Of a DNA stretch of 64,000 nucleotides, positions 26,666 through 35,727 are shown in pieces. The translations under genes and the position numbers were made by a program. Origin of the DNA: Glaciecola sp049650345 (lineage in GTDB: Bacteria; Pseudomonadota; Gammaproteobacteria; Enterobacterales; Alteromonadaceae); assembly GCA_049650345.1 (NCBI GenBank), contig JBARZY010000084.1:1-64000 (forward strand), written 5' to 3'. The notes under the pieces are model-generated. The model ran no database searches, was not told the origin of the DNA, and worked only from the letters and a program-made list of their open reading frames with translations. Within the stretch, counting starts at the first letter, position 1. Every line of letters begins with the position of its first letter.

Positions 26666-27418
26666 ATGTCTGTCGCATTGTACGAATTCCCGCTGAGTGA
26701 AAAAGTACGAAATTATTTGCGATTAGAACAACTGTTCGCCCAACTGCATGAAGCCAAAGCTGCTAACACCGAATATCAGTATTTACACTTTTTAGAACTG
26801 TTATTTAATGTCATGGATTTGGTTGAGCGACTAGACCTACGTACCGACTTTTTAAGAGATATCGACGTTTACGAAAAAAGTCTTGTGCAATGGTCGCAGC
26901 ACCCTGATATTGACACCTCGGCCTTAAAACAAGCGTTGCAATCCTTGCATAGTTTAAGCGGTCAAATTAAACAAAACAAAAAGCTAGGCTCCAGTTTGCG
27001 TGAAGACCGTTTTCTCGCCAATATTCGTCAACGCTTCTCTATCACCGGCGGCGTCAACAGCTTCGATTTGCCCTCACTATTTTGTTGGTTTAAACAAACT
27101 GACGAGGTAAAACGCGAAGCCGTTGAAGGATGGCTTGCCCAATTAGCCCTCATTCAGCATGCACTACACATGTTGCTGTCGTTTTTACGCGAAAAGTCGC
27201 GTTTTCAAGAAGTGTCGTGCAATAGTGGCTTTTATCAAGGTTCGGTAGAAGAACGCCTCGAAATTGTGCGCATAAAATGTAACAACGACGGTGGTATATA
27301 TCCGGTAGTTAGCGGCAGTCGCAATAGATATGGCATCAAATTTATGCGCTTAGCGCCAAATGAAAATGGCAGTTCTGCGGTTACCACAGGCTTGACCTTC
27401 CAACTCGCCTGCTGTTAG
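26666..27418 (+). CDS. zapD: Cell division protein ZapD
   Basis: A 250-residue ZapD (YacF) protein, an FtsZ-bundling factor at the division ring. LYEFPLSEKVRNYLRLEQLF at the N-terminus, LPSLFCWF in the middle and SVEERLEIVRIKCNN near the end are characteristic. AAGGAG precedes the ATG. It is the only Zap factor in the window, since zapA is missing from its usual place by the 6S gene. Confidence 0.94.
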   Translation: MSVALYEFPLSEKVRNYLRLEQLFAQLHEAKAANTEYQYLHFLELLFNVMDLVERLDLRTDFLRDIDVYEKSLVQWSQHPDIDTSALKQALQSLHSLSGQIKQNKKLGSSLREDRFLANIRQRFSITGGVNSFDLPSLFCWFKQTDEVKREAVEGWLAQLALIQHALHMLLSFLREKSRFQEVSCNSGFYQGSVEERLEIVRIKCNNDGGIYPVVSGSRNRYGIKFMRLAPNENGSSAVTTGLTFQLACC

Positions 27419-27485
27419 CGATACTACTGCATCATTTTTATAACATTACCTATTTTTACCCTATACACACAAAGAGCAGTTGATC

Positions 27486-27725
27486 ATGAAAGTACAATGC
27501 CCCACATGTGCCACCGATGTAGAGTGGACACCACGCGCTAGCTTTAGACCATTTTGTAGCAAACGTTGCCAATTGATTGATTTAGGACAATGGGCTGACG
27601 AAGAGCATGCAATTGCCAGTGACGAACACAAACAAGACATGCTGCCCGACAACATCGATATTGAAGACATTGAGGAAATGCTAGCGAAAGCCGCCGAAAA
27701 TGCCGATAACTTTTTCAAATCTTAG
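27486..27725 (+). CDS. yacG: DNA gyrase inhibitor YacG
   Basis: A 79-residue zinc-finger protein. Cysteines C5, C8, C24 and C28 (VQCPTCATDVEW, RPFCSKRCQLIDLGQW) form the YacG zinc site; in E. coli the protein binds GyrB and inhibits gyrase. The acidic C-terminal tail is typical. An in-frame TTG six bases earlier is a less likely start. Confidence 0.93.
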   Translation: MKVQCPTCATDVEWTPRASFRPFCSKRCQLIDLGQWADEEHAIASDEHKQDMLPDNIDIEDIEEMLAKAAENADNFFKS

Positions 27726-27743
27726 CATAAGGAAACGCTGACT

Positions 27744-28637
27744 ATGCCTGCACCTATTCACACTGTATTAATTTCTGCTGCGACCCACGGCAACGAAAGG
27801 TCGGGTATCGCCGCGGTGAAGCGGTGGCAACAAAATAGCATGCCACTGAATCACTTAGCACCTAGCACCAAAATTGAACTGAGTTTGCTCAACCAACAGG
27901 CAATGCAATTGAATACACGCTTTGTTGAACAAGATTTAAATCGACAGTTTTCACATGCCGCCCTTAGTAACAACAAAAACAGCACGGTATATGAACACAC
28001 CCTAGCACAAAGCTACAATCAGCAATTTGGCCCAAAAGGCAATTCGCGCACCGACTTTATTATTGATATTCATAATACCACCAGCAATATGGGGCCGACG
28101 CTAATTATTTTGGTCAACGATGAATTTCATCAACAGCTAGCTCGATTTGTAAAAATGCGCATGCCTGAGGCCGTGATTTTGGTTGAAGACTACCAAGCCT
28201 ATGACGACTTTGCCTATTTTTGTACGCTGGGGAAAAAAGGCATCATGATAGAGGTAGGACCGCAGCCGCAAGGCATTTTAAAAGCCATTGCTTATCAACA
28301 AACCGTGACTATGACGCATGCCATACTGGAATTTATTGAACAGTATAATCAGCAAGGTTTGCCACAATTAAAGCCTACAGAAGCGTTTAGACTTGGCAAA
28401 GAGGTGAGTTTTCCAACCACCGAACAAAATGGCGTGACCGAAAAGTCAGCCATGCTGCACCCTAATATAGAAGGAAAGGATTTTCAGTTGATGGCCAAAG
28501 ACACACCATGCTTCATTGACTTTGACGGCAAAGATATTCTTTGGGATGAAGAGGATACTTATCCTCACTTTATTGGCGAGTCGGCATATAATCATTTGCA
28601 TTTGGCCTTTGCCACTGCCAACAAATGTTTGTTTTAA
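27744..28637 (+). CDS. Aspartoacylase-like zinc deacylase
   Basis: A 297-residue M14-like member of the aspartoacylase (AspA/ACY-2) family, which removes acyl groups from N-acyl amino acids. The zinc ligands are in AATHGNERSG (H15, E18) and DFIIDIHNTTSNMGPT; DLNRQF is the substrate-binding arginine motif, and IEVGPQPQGIL carries the catalytic glutamate. The substrate, for example N-acetylaspartate, is inferred only from the family. It starts 18 nt after yacG and is the first gene of a block inserted between yacG and mutT. Confidence 0.87.
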   Translation: MPAPIHTVLISAATHGNERSGIAAVKRWQQNSMPLNHLAPSTKIELSLLNQQAMQLNTRFVEQDLNRQFSHAALSNNKNSTVYEHTLAQSYNQQFGPKGNSRTDFIIDIHNTTSNMGPTLIILVNDEFHQQLARFVKMRMPEAVILVEDYQAYDDFAYFCTLGKKGIMIEVGPQPQGILKAIAYQQTVTMTHAILEFIEQYNQQGLPQLKPTEAFRLGKEVSFPTTEQNGVTEKSAMLHPNIEGKDFQLMAKDTPCFIDFDGKDILWDEEDTYPHFIGESAYNHLHLAFATANKCLF

Positions 28638-28664
28638 TATTACTCTCCTCACTTGCTACTGCTT

Positions 28665-29348
28665 CTAGATAGGTGCGCTTAATCCTAGCGTGATGGCGAG
28701 GATATCACTTATTTTTGCCTTTACAGTGTTTGCTTGTTCGCTACGCTGACTTGGTGCGGAGTGTATCGCCGCGTGCGGATTATCAAAACCATGTAAAGCT
28801 TTAGTATAATGCAGTCCTGTTACCGATGATATCAGCATATCGGTTAAGCGGTTTGCGCAATATTTATCGCTAATGTAGCCGGCTTTCTGGCCTTGTAAAA
28901 TAAGGCTTTCTACTCTGTCTATTGTAGGCTGATAAGTACGACTAAAGTAATCTTGAGTAAGATCAGAATGCGTTAATGCTTGTGAAATCATAAGTTGATC
29001 AAAACGCACAATTTCTGGGTCGAACACTATGTCGACTAAGTTCTCAAAAAAATGAAACAACACACTGCGATACACTTCTAAACTGGTGATTTCTATGTCT
29101 AAAGGCTGAAATAAGCGGTGTACATCGGCACTTACTACCTGTTCAAATATCTCGTCTTTATTCGCAAAATACTTATACAAGGTCATTTTTGATGTTTTAG
29201 CTTTTTTAACCAACATATCGGTAGTGACCGCCGCCACACCCTTCGAAAAAAATAACTCTCTTGCCGCGGCTAAGATACGAATCTTTGGTGAATCTGGTGC
29301 TGGGCTACTGGACGCTGAAGGCGCTCGGTTTGATTTATGCGATGTCAT
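28665..29348 (-). CDS. TetR-family regulator, divergent to an RND pump
   Basis: A 227-residue TetR repressor. The helix-turn-helix lies at about residues 22-68: KIRILAAARELFFSKGVAAVTTDMLVKKAKTSKMTLYKYFANKDEIF. A 20-residue Ser/Pro-rich N-terminal tail precedes it. The C-terminal part resembles the AefR-type TetR C-domain. It is divergent from the efflux pair, and the shared 168-nt gap holds a perfect 18-bp palindrome, so it most likely represses the pump and itself. The inducer is unknown. Confidence 0.9.
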   Translation of the reverse strand: MTSHKSNRAPSASSSPAPDSPKIRILAAARELFFSKGVAAVTTDMLVKKAKTSKMTLYKYFANKDEIFEQVVSADVHRLFQPLDIEITSLEVYRSVLFHFFENLVDIVFDPEIVRFDQLMISQALTHSDLTQDYFSRTYQPTIDRVESLILQGQKAGYISDKYCANRLTDMLISSVTGLHYTKALHGFDNPHAAIHSAPSQRSEQANTVKAKISDILAITLGLSAPI

Positions 29349-29405
29349 GGCAGTTCACTATTAAACAACTGACTAAACTATACCGCACATCAAAATTAAT
29401 TGGTA

Positions 29406-29423
29406 CTGTACTGTACAGTACAG
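29406..29423. promoter_or_regulatory. Palindromic operator at the RND efflux promoter
   Basis: CTGTACTGTACAGTACAG is a perfect 18-bp palindrome between tetR and the efflux genes. A TATAAT lies at 29434-29439, and the -35 region 17 nt upstream (about 29411-29416) falls inside the palindrome, so a bound repressor would block polymerase. Assignment to the adjacent TetR protein is inferred from position. Confidence 0.7.
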
Positions 29424-29516
29424 GTTAAATAGGTATAATGCTGGTCAAATTAAAGCCGTATTGTTGGTTCGCAAAACAGACAATAATCGGCAACTACTTC
29501 TGAGTAATACACTATT

Positions 29517-30668
29517 ATGAAACTACGCCGTGCCGCTATTGTCATTTTATTTAGTATCACCTTACTTGCATGCTCTAACGATAAAGCCCAGCAAACGGCT
29601 GAGTATGAACAAGTAAAAATGGTCAAAACACAAGTATTGTCACCGTTTACTGGGTATATAGAGCGGCACATTACTGGGCGCTTACAAGCAGCCGACACCA
29701 CCGCGTTATCGTTTGAGGTAAGCGGTGTTGTGCACAAAGTCCACATCAACTTGGGTGAAACCTTCAGCAAAGGACAGTTACTTGCAGAATTAGATAACAG
29801 GGTCTATCAATTAGCGGTAAATCAACGCACTAGCCTACTAGCTGAGGCAAAAGCGGCTAAAGTCGAGGCCAAACAAAACCTTGATAGAAATTTAGCACTT
29901 AAGCAACAAAACTTGGTATCGCAAGCGGTAGTCGACAACGCACAAGCTGCCTTTGATATTGCAAACGAGCGTGTTAACAGTGCACAAAGTGCATTGAATA
30001 TTGAACAGAAAAATCTAAGCGACACTAAATTATATGCGCCCTATAACGGTACAATTTCAGCGCGACTGATAGAGCCGTCACAACAAACAACGCCTCAAAT
30101 GCCAGCGTTTAACATACAAGGGCAAGCAAACTTAGAAATTAGTGCCGCTATTTCTGAGTCGCTTATTGGTAAAGTAGAGCTGGGTGAAAATGTTAATGTG
30201 AAAATTCCCGCCCTGAACAATACAATAGAATATGCGGCTCAATTGACTGAAATTGGCAGTCAAGCCTCGGTCGCCAATGCCTTTCCTATTACCATCACGT
30301 TTATAAATAGACATCATGAATTAAAGCCCGGCATGTCAGCGGAAATCATCCTGCCAATTAAGGTGAATGCGAATGACGCTTTACTTATAACGGGTACCGG
30401 CAGTACGGCCTTATATCAAATACCGCTTAGTGCAATGGCCACTGATGAAAAAGGACAGTACGTACAAGTTGTAAGGGAAAACAACGGCAAGTACATTGTT
30501 GAAAAGCTGCATTTTGAGATTGCACAAACGCTTCCCAATGCCCTGTTAGCGAAGCTCAATTTGGCCAATAATCAAGTACATGAAGTAGTGGTTGCCGGCA
30601 CTGAATTTTTGCATCATAAACAAGCGGTTATGCCATTAAGTAAATCGCCTCAAATTTATAATCAATAG
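29517..30668 (+). CDS. RND efflux periplasmic adaptor lipoprotein
   Basis: A 383-residue membrane-fusion protein. The signal peptide ends in a lipobox (LLAC, C19), so it is anchored as a lipoprotein. A lipoyl/barrel-sandwich half (SGVVHKVHINLGETFSKGQLLAELDNRVYQLAV) is followed by a helical hairpin (about 95-150), the second lipoyl half (LYAPYNGTISARLIEPSQQ), a beta-barrel and a membrane-proximal domain. It links the RND pump to an outer-membrane channel, which is not encoded here. It is 11 nt before the permease gene. Confidence 0.93.
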   Translation: MKLRRAAIVILFSITLLACSNDKAQQTAEYEQVKMVKTQVLSPFTGYIERHITGRLQAADTTALSFEVSGVVHKVHINLGETFSKGQLLAELDNRVYQLAVNQRTSLLAEAKAAKVEAKQNLDRNLALKQQNLVSQAVVDNAQAAFDIANERVNSAQSALNIEQKNLSDTKLYAPYNGTISARLIEPSQQTTPQMPAFNIQGQANLEISAAISESLIGKVELGENVNVKIPALNNTIEYAAQLTEIGSQASVANAFPITITFINRHHELKPGMSAEIILPIKVNANDALLITGTGSTALYQIPLSAMATDEKGQYVQVVRENNGKYIVEKLHFEIAQTLPNALLAKLNLANNQVHEVVVAGTEFLHHKQAVMPLSKSPQIYNQ

Positions 30669-30679
30669 GGCCGCCACAC

Positions 30680-33600
30680 ATGATTAATTTGTCGGAGTTT
30701 GGCCTCAAATATAACCGTTCCGTTATGTCTATTGTGTTGGGCTTAATGATTTTTGGCGCAATTAGCTATTTTAGTTTGCCCGCACAAGAAGACCCATCAA
30801 TAAAAGTACGTGAAGCGGTAATTACTACTGCGTTTCCCGGTATGCCGGCTGAACAAGTAGAATTATTAATCAGTAAAACCATAGAAGAAGGCGTACGCAA
30901 TGTTGATGAAGTACGCGAAGTTCGTTCGGTTTCGGTGTTAGGCAAGTCAGTTGTGTACGTTATGTTGTATGAACGTTATTTTGATCTTGACCAGATATGG
31001 GATAAAGTCAGGAATGAATTAGACAAGGTCGCCAATCAGCTACCTGATGGCACACAAACGCCCTTTGTTAACGATAACTTTGGTGACGTAGCTGTGCTTA
31101 CCGTTGCACTGCAAGCTGGCAGCGGCACTACTATGGGCGAGCTATTTGATATGGCGCAACATGCCCGTGACGAGCTCTATCTGGTCAAAGGTGTACAGTC
31201 GGTCAGTATTCTAGGCGCACAGCAAGAGAATATTGTGATTGAAGTGTCTGACATAAAAGCGGCGCAGCTAGGTATATCCCCTGCGACCCTTATTGCCACC
31301 ATGCAATCTCAAAACGTTATCCGTCCAGGCGGTATTATTGATATTGACGGCAAAAGTTTTAATGTACTGCCAAGTGGTAATTTTAATAGCCTCCAGGAAC
31401 TAAAAGACGTTGTGTTTCCTTTAGCTGATGCCAGCCAAACTATTCGCTTATCAGATATTGCGAATGTATACCGTGATGTGGTTGATCCACCTCAGCAAAC
31501 TGCATACTTTAACGGTAAACCCGCAATTGTATTGGCCATTGCCAAAAATGATCGTTACAGCGTGACTGAAGTGTCTCCAAGGGTTGAAAGTAAGTTACAA
31601 AGTCTAAATACAATTATGCCTGCTGGCGTAAACTTTAGCACTATCACTCGTCAAGCAGATCAAGTAGAAGCTGCGGTTGAAGGCGTATCGCTGAGTGTTA
31701 TCCAAACTCTGGCAATCGTACTGGCAGTGGTTATTCTATTTTTAGGTTTTCGAATAGGGCTTATTGTGGGTGCAATTGTGCCTGCAGTGGTACTAATTGT
31801 GTTGGCTATTTTAAATTTTAGTGGCATGGCACTTGAACGCATGAGTTTAGCCACGCTCATCATTTCACTCGGTTTGTTGGTAGATAACGGCATAGTAGTG
31901 GCTGAAGATTTTAAAAAGCGACTAGAAAATGGTGAAAAAAGAAAGGACATCGTAAAACGCATAGGTGGTACTTTGGCTATTCCCCTGCTTACCTCCTCTG
32001 CTACTACAATGCTGGTATTTTTACCGTTGATGCTTGCTGAAAGCGCGTCGGGTGAATATACCCGCTCTATTTCAATTGTGATTATTTATGCGCTTACTAT
32101 ATCGTGGTTGTTGTCTTTAGTAGTCACCCCATACCTATGCTACTTATTTATTAAAGATGGTGAACATCATGGCAGTGCTAAGAAAGGCGAAGTAAAACAA
32201 AAACGCGTTCAACAAAAAATTGCGGCTGTGTTTGATACGCTCAATCGCTCTTATGGCGCCCTATTACGCCTTGTTTTACAGCAACGAACACTATTTTTAG
32301 GCCTTATGGTTGCTATATTTGTACTAGCAGGCGCAGGCATGGGCTTAGTGCCAATCAAGTTTTTCCCCGATTCTGACCGCCCACAAGTGTTGGCTTACAT
32401 TGATTTACCTGCCGGTGCCACCATGCGTGAAACTGAACAAGAGCTGGCTAATATTTTTGCCATTATCGATAATAAAGAGCGTTATCACGCGGTTGAAAAT
32501 TATGCCGCCTATGGCGGTTTTGGTGGTCCGCGTTTTGTATTATCACTTACGCCCATCACACCTGAATCGAATAAAGCATTTATTATGCTTAATTTGGAAA
32601 ATCGTCAATACCAAAATGAGGTTATCCGTAATTTACGTCACGACCTTGCCATGCAAGTGCCAAATGTTCAGGCTCGTGTCACCAAAATGTTCCTAGGCCC
32701 ATCTGACTCTAACAAAATAGATATACAAGTGATTGGTCCCGACAAAGATGTGGTATTTACCGCTGGCCAACAAGTCAAAGACATTATGCGATCACTTGAG
32801 GGTACGGTAGAAATAAAAGATGACTGGGAAAACAAAATCAGCCAAGTGTCGGTGCAAATTGACCAAGCCAGAGCTAAGCGAGCTGGGGTTACGTCAGCCG
32901 ATGTTGCGCGTTCATTGGCCACGTTTTATTCTGGCGTTACCATTTCAGAATACCGGGAAGGTGACGACTTACTGCCCATTGTTGTGCGTGGCGAAAAACA
33001 AGACCGTGTTGACTTTAGCCGTATTTACGGCATCAATGTGTATAGCCAATCACAAAACGTAAATGTACCTCTTGAACAAGTTGCTAATATTGAATTTGTG
33101 CCGCAGTACGCTCGAATCGCCCGAGAAGATTTATTTAGGACGGTGACCATTGAGGGGAAAAATTTGTTTTTAACCGCTGAAGACATGGTGCCCATGTTAC
33201 AGCCGCAGTTAGATGCTCTTGCGCAACGTTTACCGCCGTCACACCGAATAGAATTTGACGGGGTGGTAAAGGAATCAAAAGAATCACAAGCTTCGTTAAA
33301 TGCCAATATTCCACTGTGTTTGGCAGTGGTCGCTTTGATTTTAATCGCGCAATTTAACTCTTATCGACGCGCCGGTATTATTATACTTACTGTACCGCTA
33401 ATTCTTATTGGCGCCGTTATTGGTTTGCTTGTATCTGGCGCTAATTTCGGATTTATGGTTATTTTAGGTTTGTATGCACTGGCAGGTATTATTGTTAACA
33501 ATGCCATTGTGTTAATTGACCGTATAGAAATAGAACGTAACAACGCGAATAACACCAATGACTTTGATGCGCTAATAAATGCGTGTATACATCGTTTACG

Positions 33601-33781
33601 CCCCATCATTATGTCAACCACCACTACTATATTAGGCTTGCTACCGCTAATTGTGAGTCAAGATGCGCTGTTCTATGGCATGTCGAGCGCAATTGCATTT
33701 GGCTTAGGCGTGGGTACAGTATTAACGCTTGGTGTTGTGCCTGTGTTATACAGTGTGTTTTTCAAAATCAAGCAGGGTTAG
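30680..33781 (+). CDS. RND multidrug efflux permease
   Basis: A 1033-residue HAE1-type (AcrB-like) proton-driven permease. The N-terminal helix is at 12-32, followed by the large periplasmic porter loops, helices 2-6 at about 340-490, a second helix near 545, a second porter region and helices 8-12 at 870-1030. LLVDNGIVVAEDFKKRLE is the TM4 segment, where AcrB has paired aspartates (here D with N following), and AGIIVNNAIVLIDRIE is the matching repeat in the second half. Exported compounds cannot be inferred. Regulated, by position, by the divergent TetR gene. Confidence 0.94.
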   Translation: MINLSEFGLKYNRSVMSIVLGLMIFGAISYFSLPAQEDPSIKVREAVITTAFPGMPAEQVELLISKTIEEGVRNVDEVREVRSVSVLGKSVVYVMLYERYFDLDQIWDKVRNELDKVANQLPDGTQTPFVNDNFGDVAVLTVALQAGSGTTMGELFDMAQHARDELYLVKGVQSVSILGAQQENIVIEVSDIKAAQLGISPATLIATMQSQNVIRPGGIIDIDGKSFNVLPSGNFNSLQELKDVVFPLADASQTIRLSDIANVYRDVVDPPQQTAYFNGKPAIVLAIAKNDRYSVTEVSPRVESKLQSLNTIMPAGVNFSTITRQADQVEAAVEGVSLSVIQTLAIVLAVVILFLGFRIGLIVGAIVPAVVLIVLAILNFSGMALERMSLATLIISLGLLVDNGIVVAEDFKKRLENGEKRKDIVKRIGGTLAIPLLTSSATTMLVFLPLMLAESASGEYTRSISIVIIYALTISWLLSLVVTPYLCYLFIKDGEHHGSAKKGEVKQKRVQQKIAAVFDTLNRSYGALLRLVLQQRTLFLGLMVAIFVLAGAGMGLVPIKFFPDSDRPQVLAYIDLPAGATMRETEQELANIFAIIDNKERYHAVENYAAYGGFGGPRFVLSLTPITPESNKAFIMLNLENRQYQNEVIRNLRHDLAMQVPNVQARVTKMFLGPSDSNKIDIQVIGPDKDVVFTAGQQVKDIMRSLEGTVEIKDDWENKISQVSVQIDQARAKRAGVTSADVARSLATFYSGVTISEYREGDDLLPIVVRGEKQDRVDFSRIYGINVYSQSQNVNVPLEQVANIEFVPQYARIAREDLFRTVTIEGKNLFLTAEDMVPMLQPQLDALAQRLPPSHRIEFDGVVKESKESQASLNANIPLCLAVVALILIAQFNSYRRAGIIILTVPLILIGAVIGLLVSGANFGFMVILGLYALAGIIVNNAIVLIDRIEIERNNANNTNDFDALINACIHRLRPIIMSTTTTILGLLPLIVSQDALFYGMSSAIAFGLGVGTVLTLGVVPVLYSVFFKIKQG

Positions 33782-33838
33782 TGCAAAAGATCTGTGGCAC
33801 AAGGTTTACAATATTCGGTAATTTAATACTAAAGTAAT

Positions 33839-33855
33839 TGAACATATTACGTTCA
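33839..33855. promoter_or_regulatory. Inverted repeat upstream of the desaturase gene
   Basis: TGAACATATTACGTTCA is TGAAC, a 7-base spacer and GTTCA. It lies about 84 nt before the desaturase start, just after a possible promoter (TTTACA 33805-33810, TACTAA 33827-33832). The half-sites vaguely recall those of fatty-acid regulators such as DesT, but the spacing differs. Treat it as a candidate operator only. Confidence 0.35.
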
Positions 33856-33938
33856 GCTTAGGTATTATATACACCAATGATTGAAGCTGGGTTAGTGAGC
33901 AATACTAATTCGGCGATTTTGTATAATAATGGCCAACG

Positions 33939-34943
33939 ATGACACGACTAAACACTAACACTCGAGACCAAATTAAAACCATAGTAAGCGCAATTCGCAC
34001 AGAAGAAGCAGCTCTGCGTAGCAAGTATGCGTTTCTAGCCCACCAAAATGTTATTGGTATGGGCATTTTGTTGTTTTCCCTAACAGCTATGGTTAGCCTT
34101 GCCGCCTTGTATTACTATGCTGTTATTCCCGGATGGATTGCGGTGATGTTAATCGCTATTGCAGCCTCGCTATCCCATGAATTAGAGCACGATCTGATTC
34201 ATCATCAATATTTTAAAAATAACCAATTTATGCACAACGCCATGATGTTAACTGTGTGGATAATGCGCCCTAATACCGTTAATCCATGGTTTAGGCGTAA
34301 AATGCACTTACATCATCACCAAACATCTGGCACCCAGCAAGATCTTGAAGAGAGGCTGGTTGGTAACGGTATCAAAAACCCTTTTACCCGGTTTTTCGTG
34401 GTGGTTGATGGTTTACTGGGCTTGATTATGTTTCGTAAAGTTTATGCAAAAGAGATTAAAGGCTTTAGTTTTGCAAAAGTATTTCATGCTGCATTCCCCA
34501 TCGCCACGGCGTATTTTATTGTGTTATACAGCATGATTGCATATCACTTAATAAATTTGTTTGTGCCACTAGCGCCTTACCTACCCGATTTTGCACTTTC
34601 GGTTGTCAGTGTGTTTGAATTTTTGATGGTGGTATTGGTACTGCCCAATATTTTGCGATCGTCATCGCTTAATTTTGTTACCTCATCTATGCACTATTAT
34701 GGCGGTGTGAATAACATCCATCAGCAAACCCATGTACTCACTAGCAAATGGTTTATGCCGTTTCATTTATTTTGTTTTAATTTTGGTAAAACCCACACTA
34801 TTCATCACTTTGTGCCTAATCAGCCGTTCTATATACGCCAATGGATTAGCCATAAAATAAACCAAGTATTGAAGCAACAAGGTGTGCGTTTCAACGATTT
34901 TGAAAGTATTAAAAATGCCAACCTGTATACGCCTTCACATTAA
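33939..34943 (+). CDS. Membrane fatty-acid desaturase family protein
   Basis: A 334-residue integral membrane di-iron enzyme. Three histidine clusters that bind iron are clear: HELEHDLIHHQ (first), HLHHHQTSG (second) and HTIHHFVP (third), with another HQQTH between the last two. Four or more hydrophobic segments alternate with them. Fatty acyl desaturation is the likely reaction, but hydroxylases and alkane or carotenoid-modifying enzymes share the fold. It is monocistronic, between the RND permease and the convergent racemase. Confidence 0.85.
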   Translation: MTRLNTNTRDQIKTIVSAIRTEEAALRSKYAFLAHQNVIGMGILLFSLTAMVSLAALYYYAVIPGWIAVMLIAIAASLSHELEHDLIHHQYFKNNQFMHNAMMLTVWIMRPNTVNPWFRRKMHLHHHQTSGTQQDLEERLVGNGIKNPFTRFFVVVDGLLGLIMFRKVYAKEIKGFSFAKVFHAAFPIATAYFIVLYSMIAYHLINLFVPLAPYLPDFALSVVSVFEFLMVVLVLPNILRSSSLNFVTSSMHYYGGVNNIHQQTHVLTSKWFMPFHLFCFNFGKTHTIHHFVPNQPFYIRQWISHKINQVLKQQGVRFNDFESIKNANLYTPSH

Positions 34944-34951
34944 ACAATATG

Positions 34952-34973
34952 TGGCGCTAATTGTTTAGCGCCA
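34952..34973. terminator. Possible bidirectional hairpin between desaturase and racemase
   Basis: TGGCGCTAA and TTAGCGCCA form a 9-bp stem 9 nt after the desaturase stop, followed by TTTCTAT on the plus strand. The stem includes the stop codon of the convergent racemase gene. The T-run is poor, so termination is plausible but not certain. Confidence 0.5.
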
Positions 34974-35670
34974 TTTCTATTGCAGCCTGCACGTGTAATT
35001 CAGTTGTGTTGAATAATGGCAGATCCGCAAAGTCTTCTTGTTTAATCAATAAAAATATTTCGGTACAGCCCAGTATAATGCCCTGAGCACCTTGTGCGGC
35101 TAGGCCTTGACATATATCGATATAAGCCTGTTTGGATGCGGGAGTGATGATATTCTTTACAAGTTCATCAAAGATGATTTGGTCAATCTTGTCTTGCTCG
35201 TTGTTGTTTGGCACTAAAATTTCAATGCCCTGTTGTTCGTATTGCTGTCGCATATACGTTTCGGCCATTACAGGCTTTGTGCCAAGCAAGGCTACTTTTC
35301 TCAACCCTTGAGCCTTAATTGCGGCGGCCGTTGGCATGGCAATATGCAAAAAATCGATGCTTATGTGATCTGACACATCACTCAGTACCTTGTGCATAGT
35401 ATTCGACATACATAACAAAATATCAGCACCGCCCGCTTCTGCCTGCTTCGCTTTGGCCAATAAATAGGCCTCTGCTTTTTCCCACTCATGATGTCGAACA
35501 AAATGCTCTATATTCCCAAAATTACAGCCCACAATAAGGGTTTCAGCAATGTCCCAGCCGCCCAAATGCGCGTTCATGCCTTTATTGATAAAGTTATAAT
35601 ATTCGACTGTGGCGCGGTCACTCATGCCGCCGAGAATACCAATGGTTTTTTGAGGGGTGGGTCGTTGCAT
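34957..35670 (-). CDS. YgeA-like aspartate/glutamate racemase family protein
   Basis: A 237-residue Asp/Glu/hydantoin racemase superfamily protein. IGILGGMSDRATVEYYNFIN is the N-terminal signature, and the C-terminal catalytic cysteine is in ILGCTEIF (C202). At the first catalytic position, where classical racemases have Cys in CNTAH, this protein has Ser (MSNTMH, S89). E. coli YgeA has Thr there and is reported as an atypical L-Asp/Glu racemase. The start at 35670 follows AAAGGAAG; an in-frame codon 24 nt upstream is less likely. Substrate unknown. Confidence 0.87.
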   Translation of the reverse strand: MQRPTPQKTIGILGGMSDRATVEYYNFINKGMNAHLGGWDIAETLIVGCNFGNIEHFVRHHEWEKAEAYLLAKAKQAEAGGADILLCMSNTMHKVLSDVSDHISIDFLHIAMPTAAAIKAQGLRKVALLGTKPVMAETYMRQQYEQQGIEILVPNNNEQDKIDQIIFDELVKNIITPASKQAYIDICQGLAAQGAQGIILGCTEIFLLIKQEDFADLPLFNTTELHVQAAIEMALNN

Positions 35671-35727
35671 TATTATACTTCCTTTAACACACATTAAGGC
35701 CCTGCAAGCGATTATTTGCCTACAAAC

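Noticed and set aside
29406..29423. LexA (SOS) box reading of the CTGT...ACAG palindrome
   Set aside because: The spacing between CTGT and ACAG is 10, not the 8 required by the gammaproteobacterial LexA consensus, and a TetR gene lies next to it.
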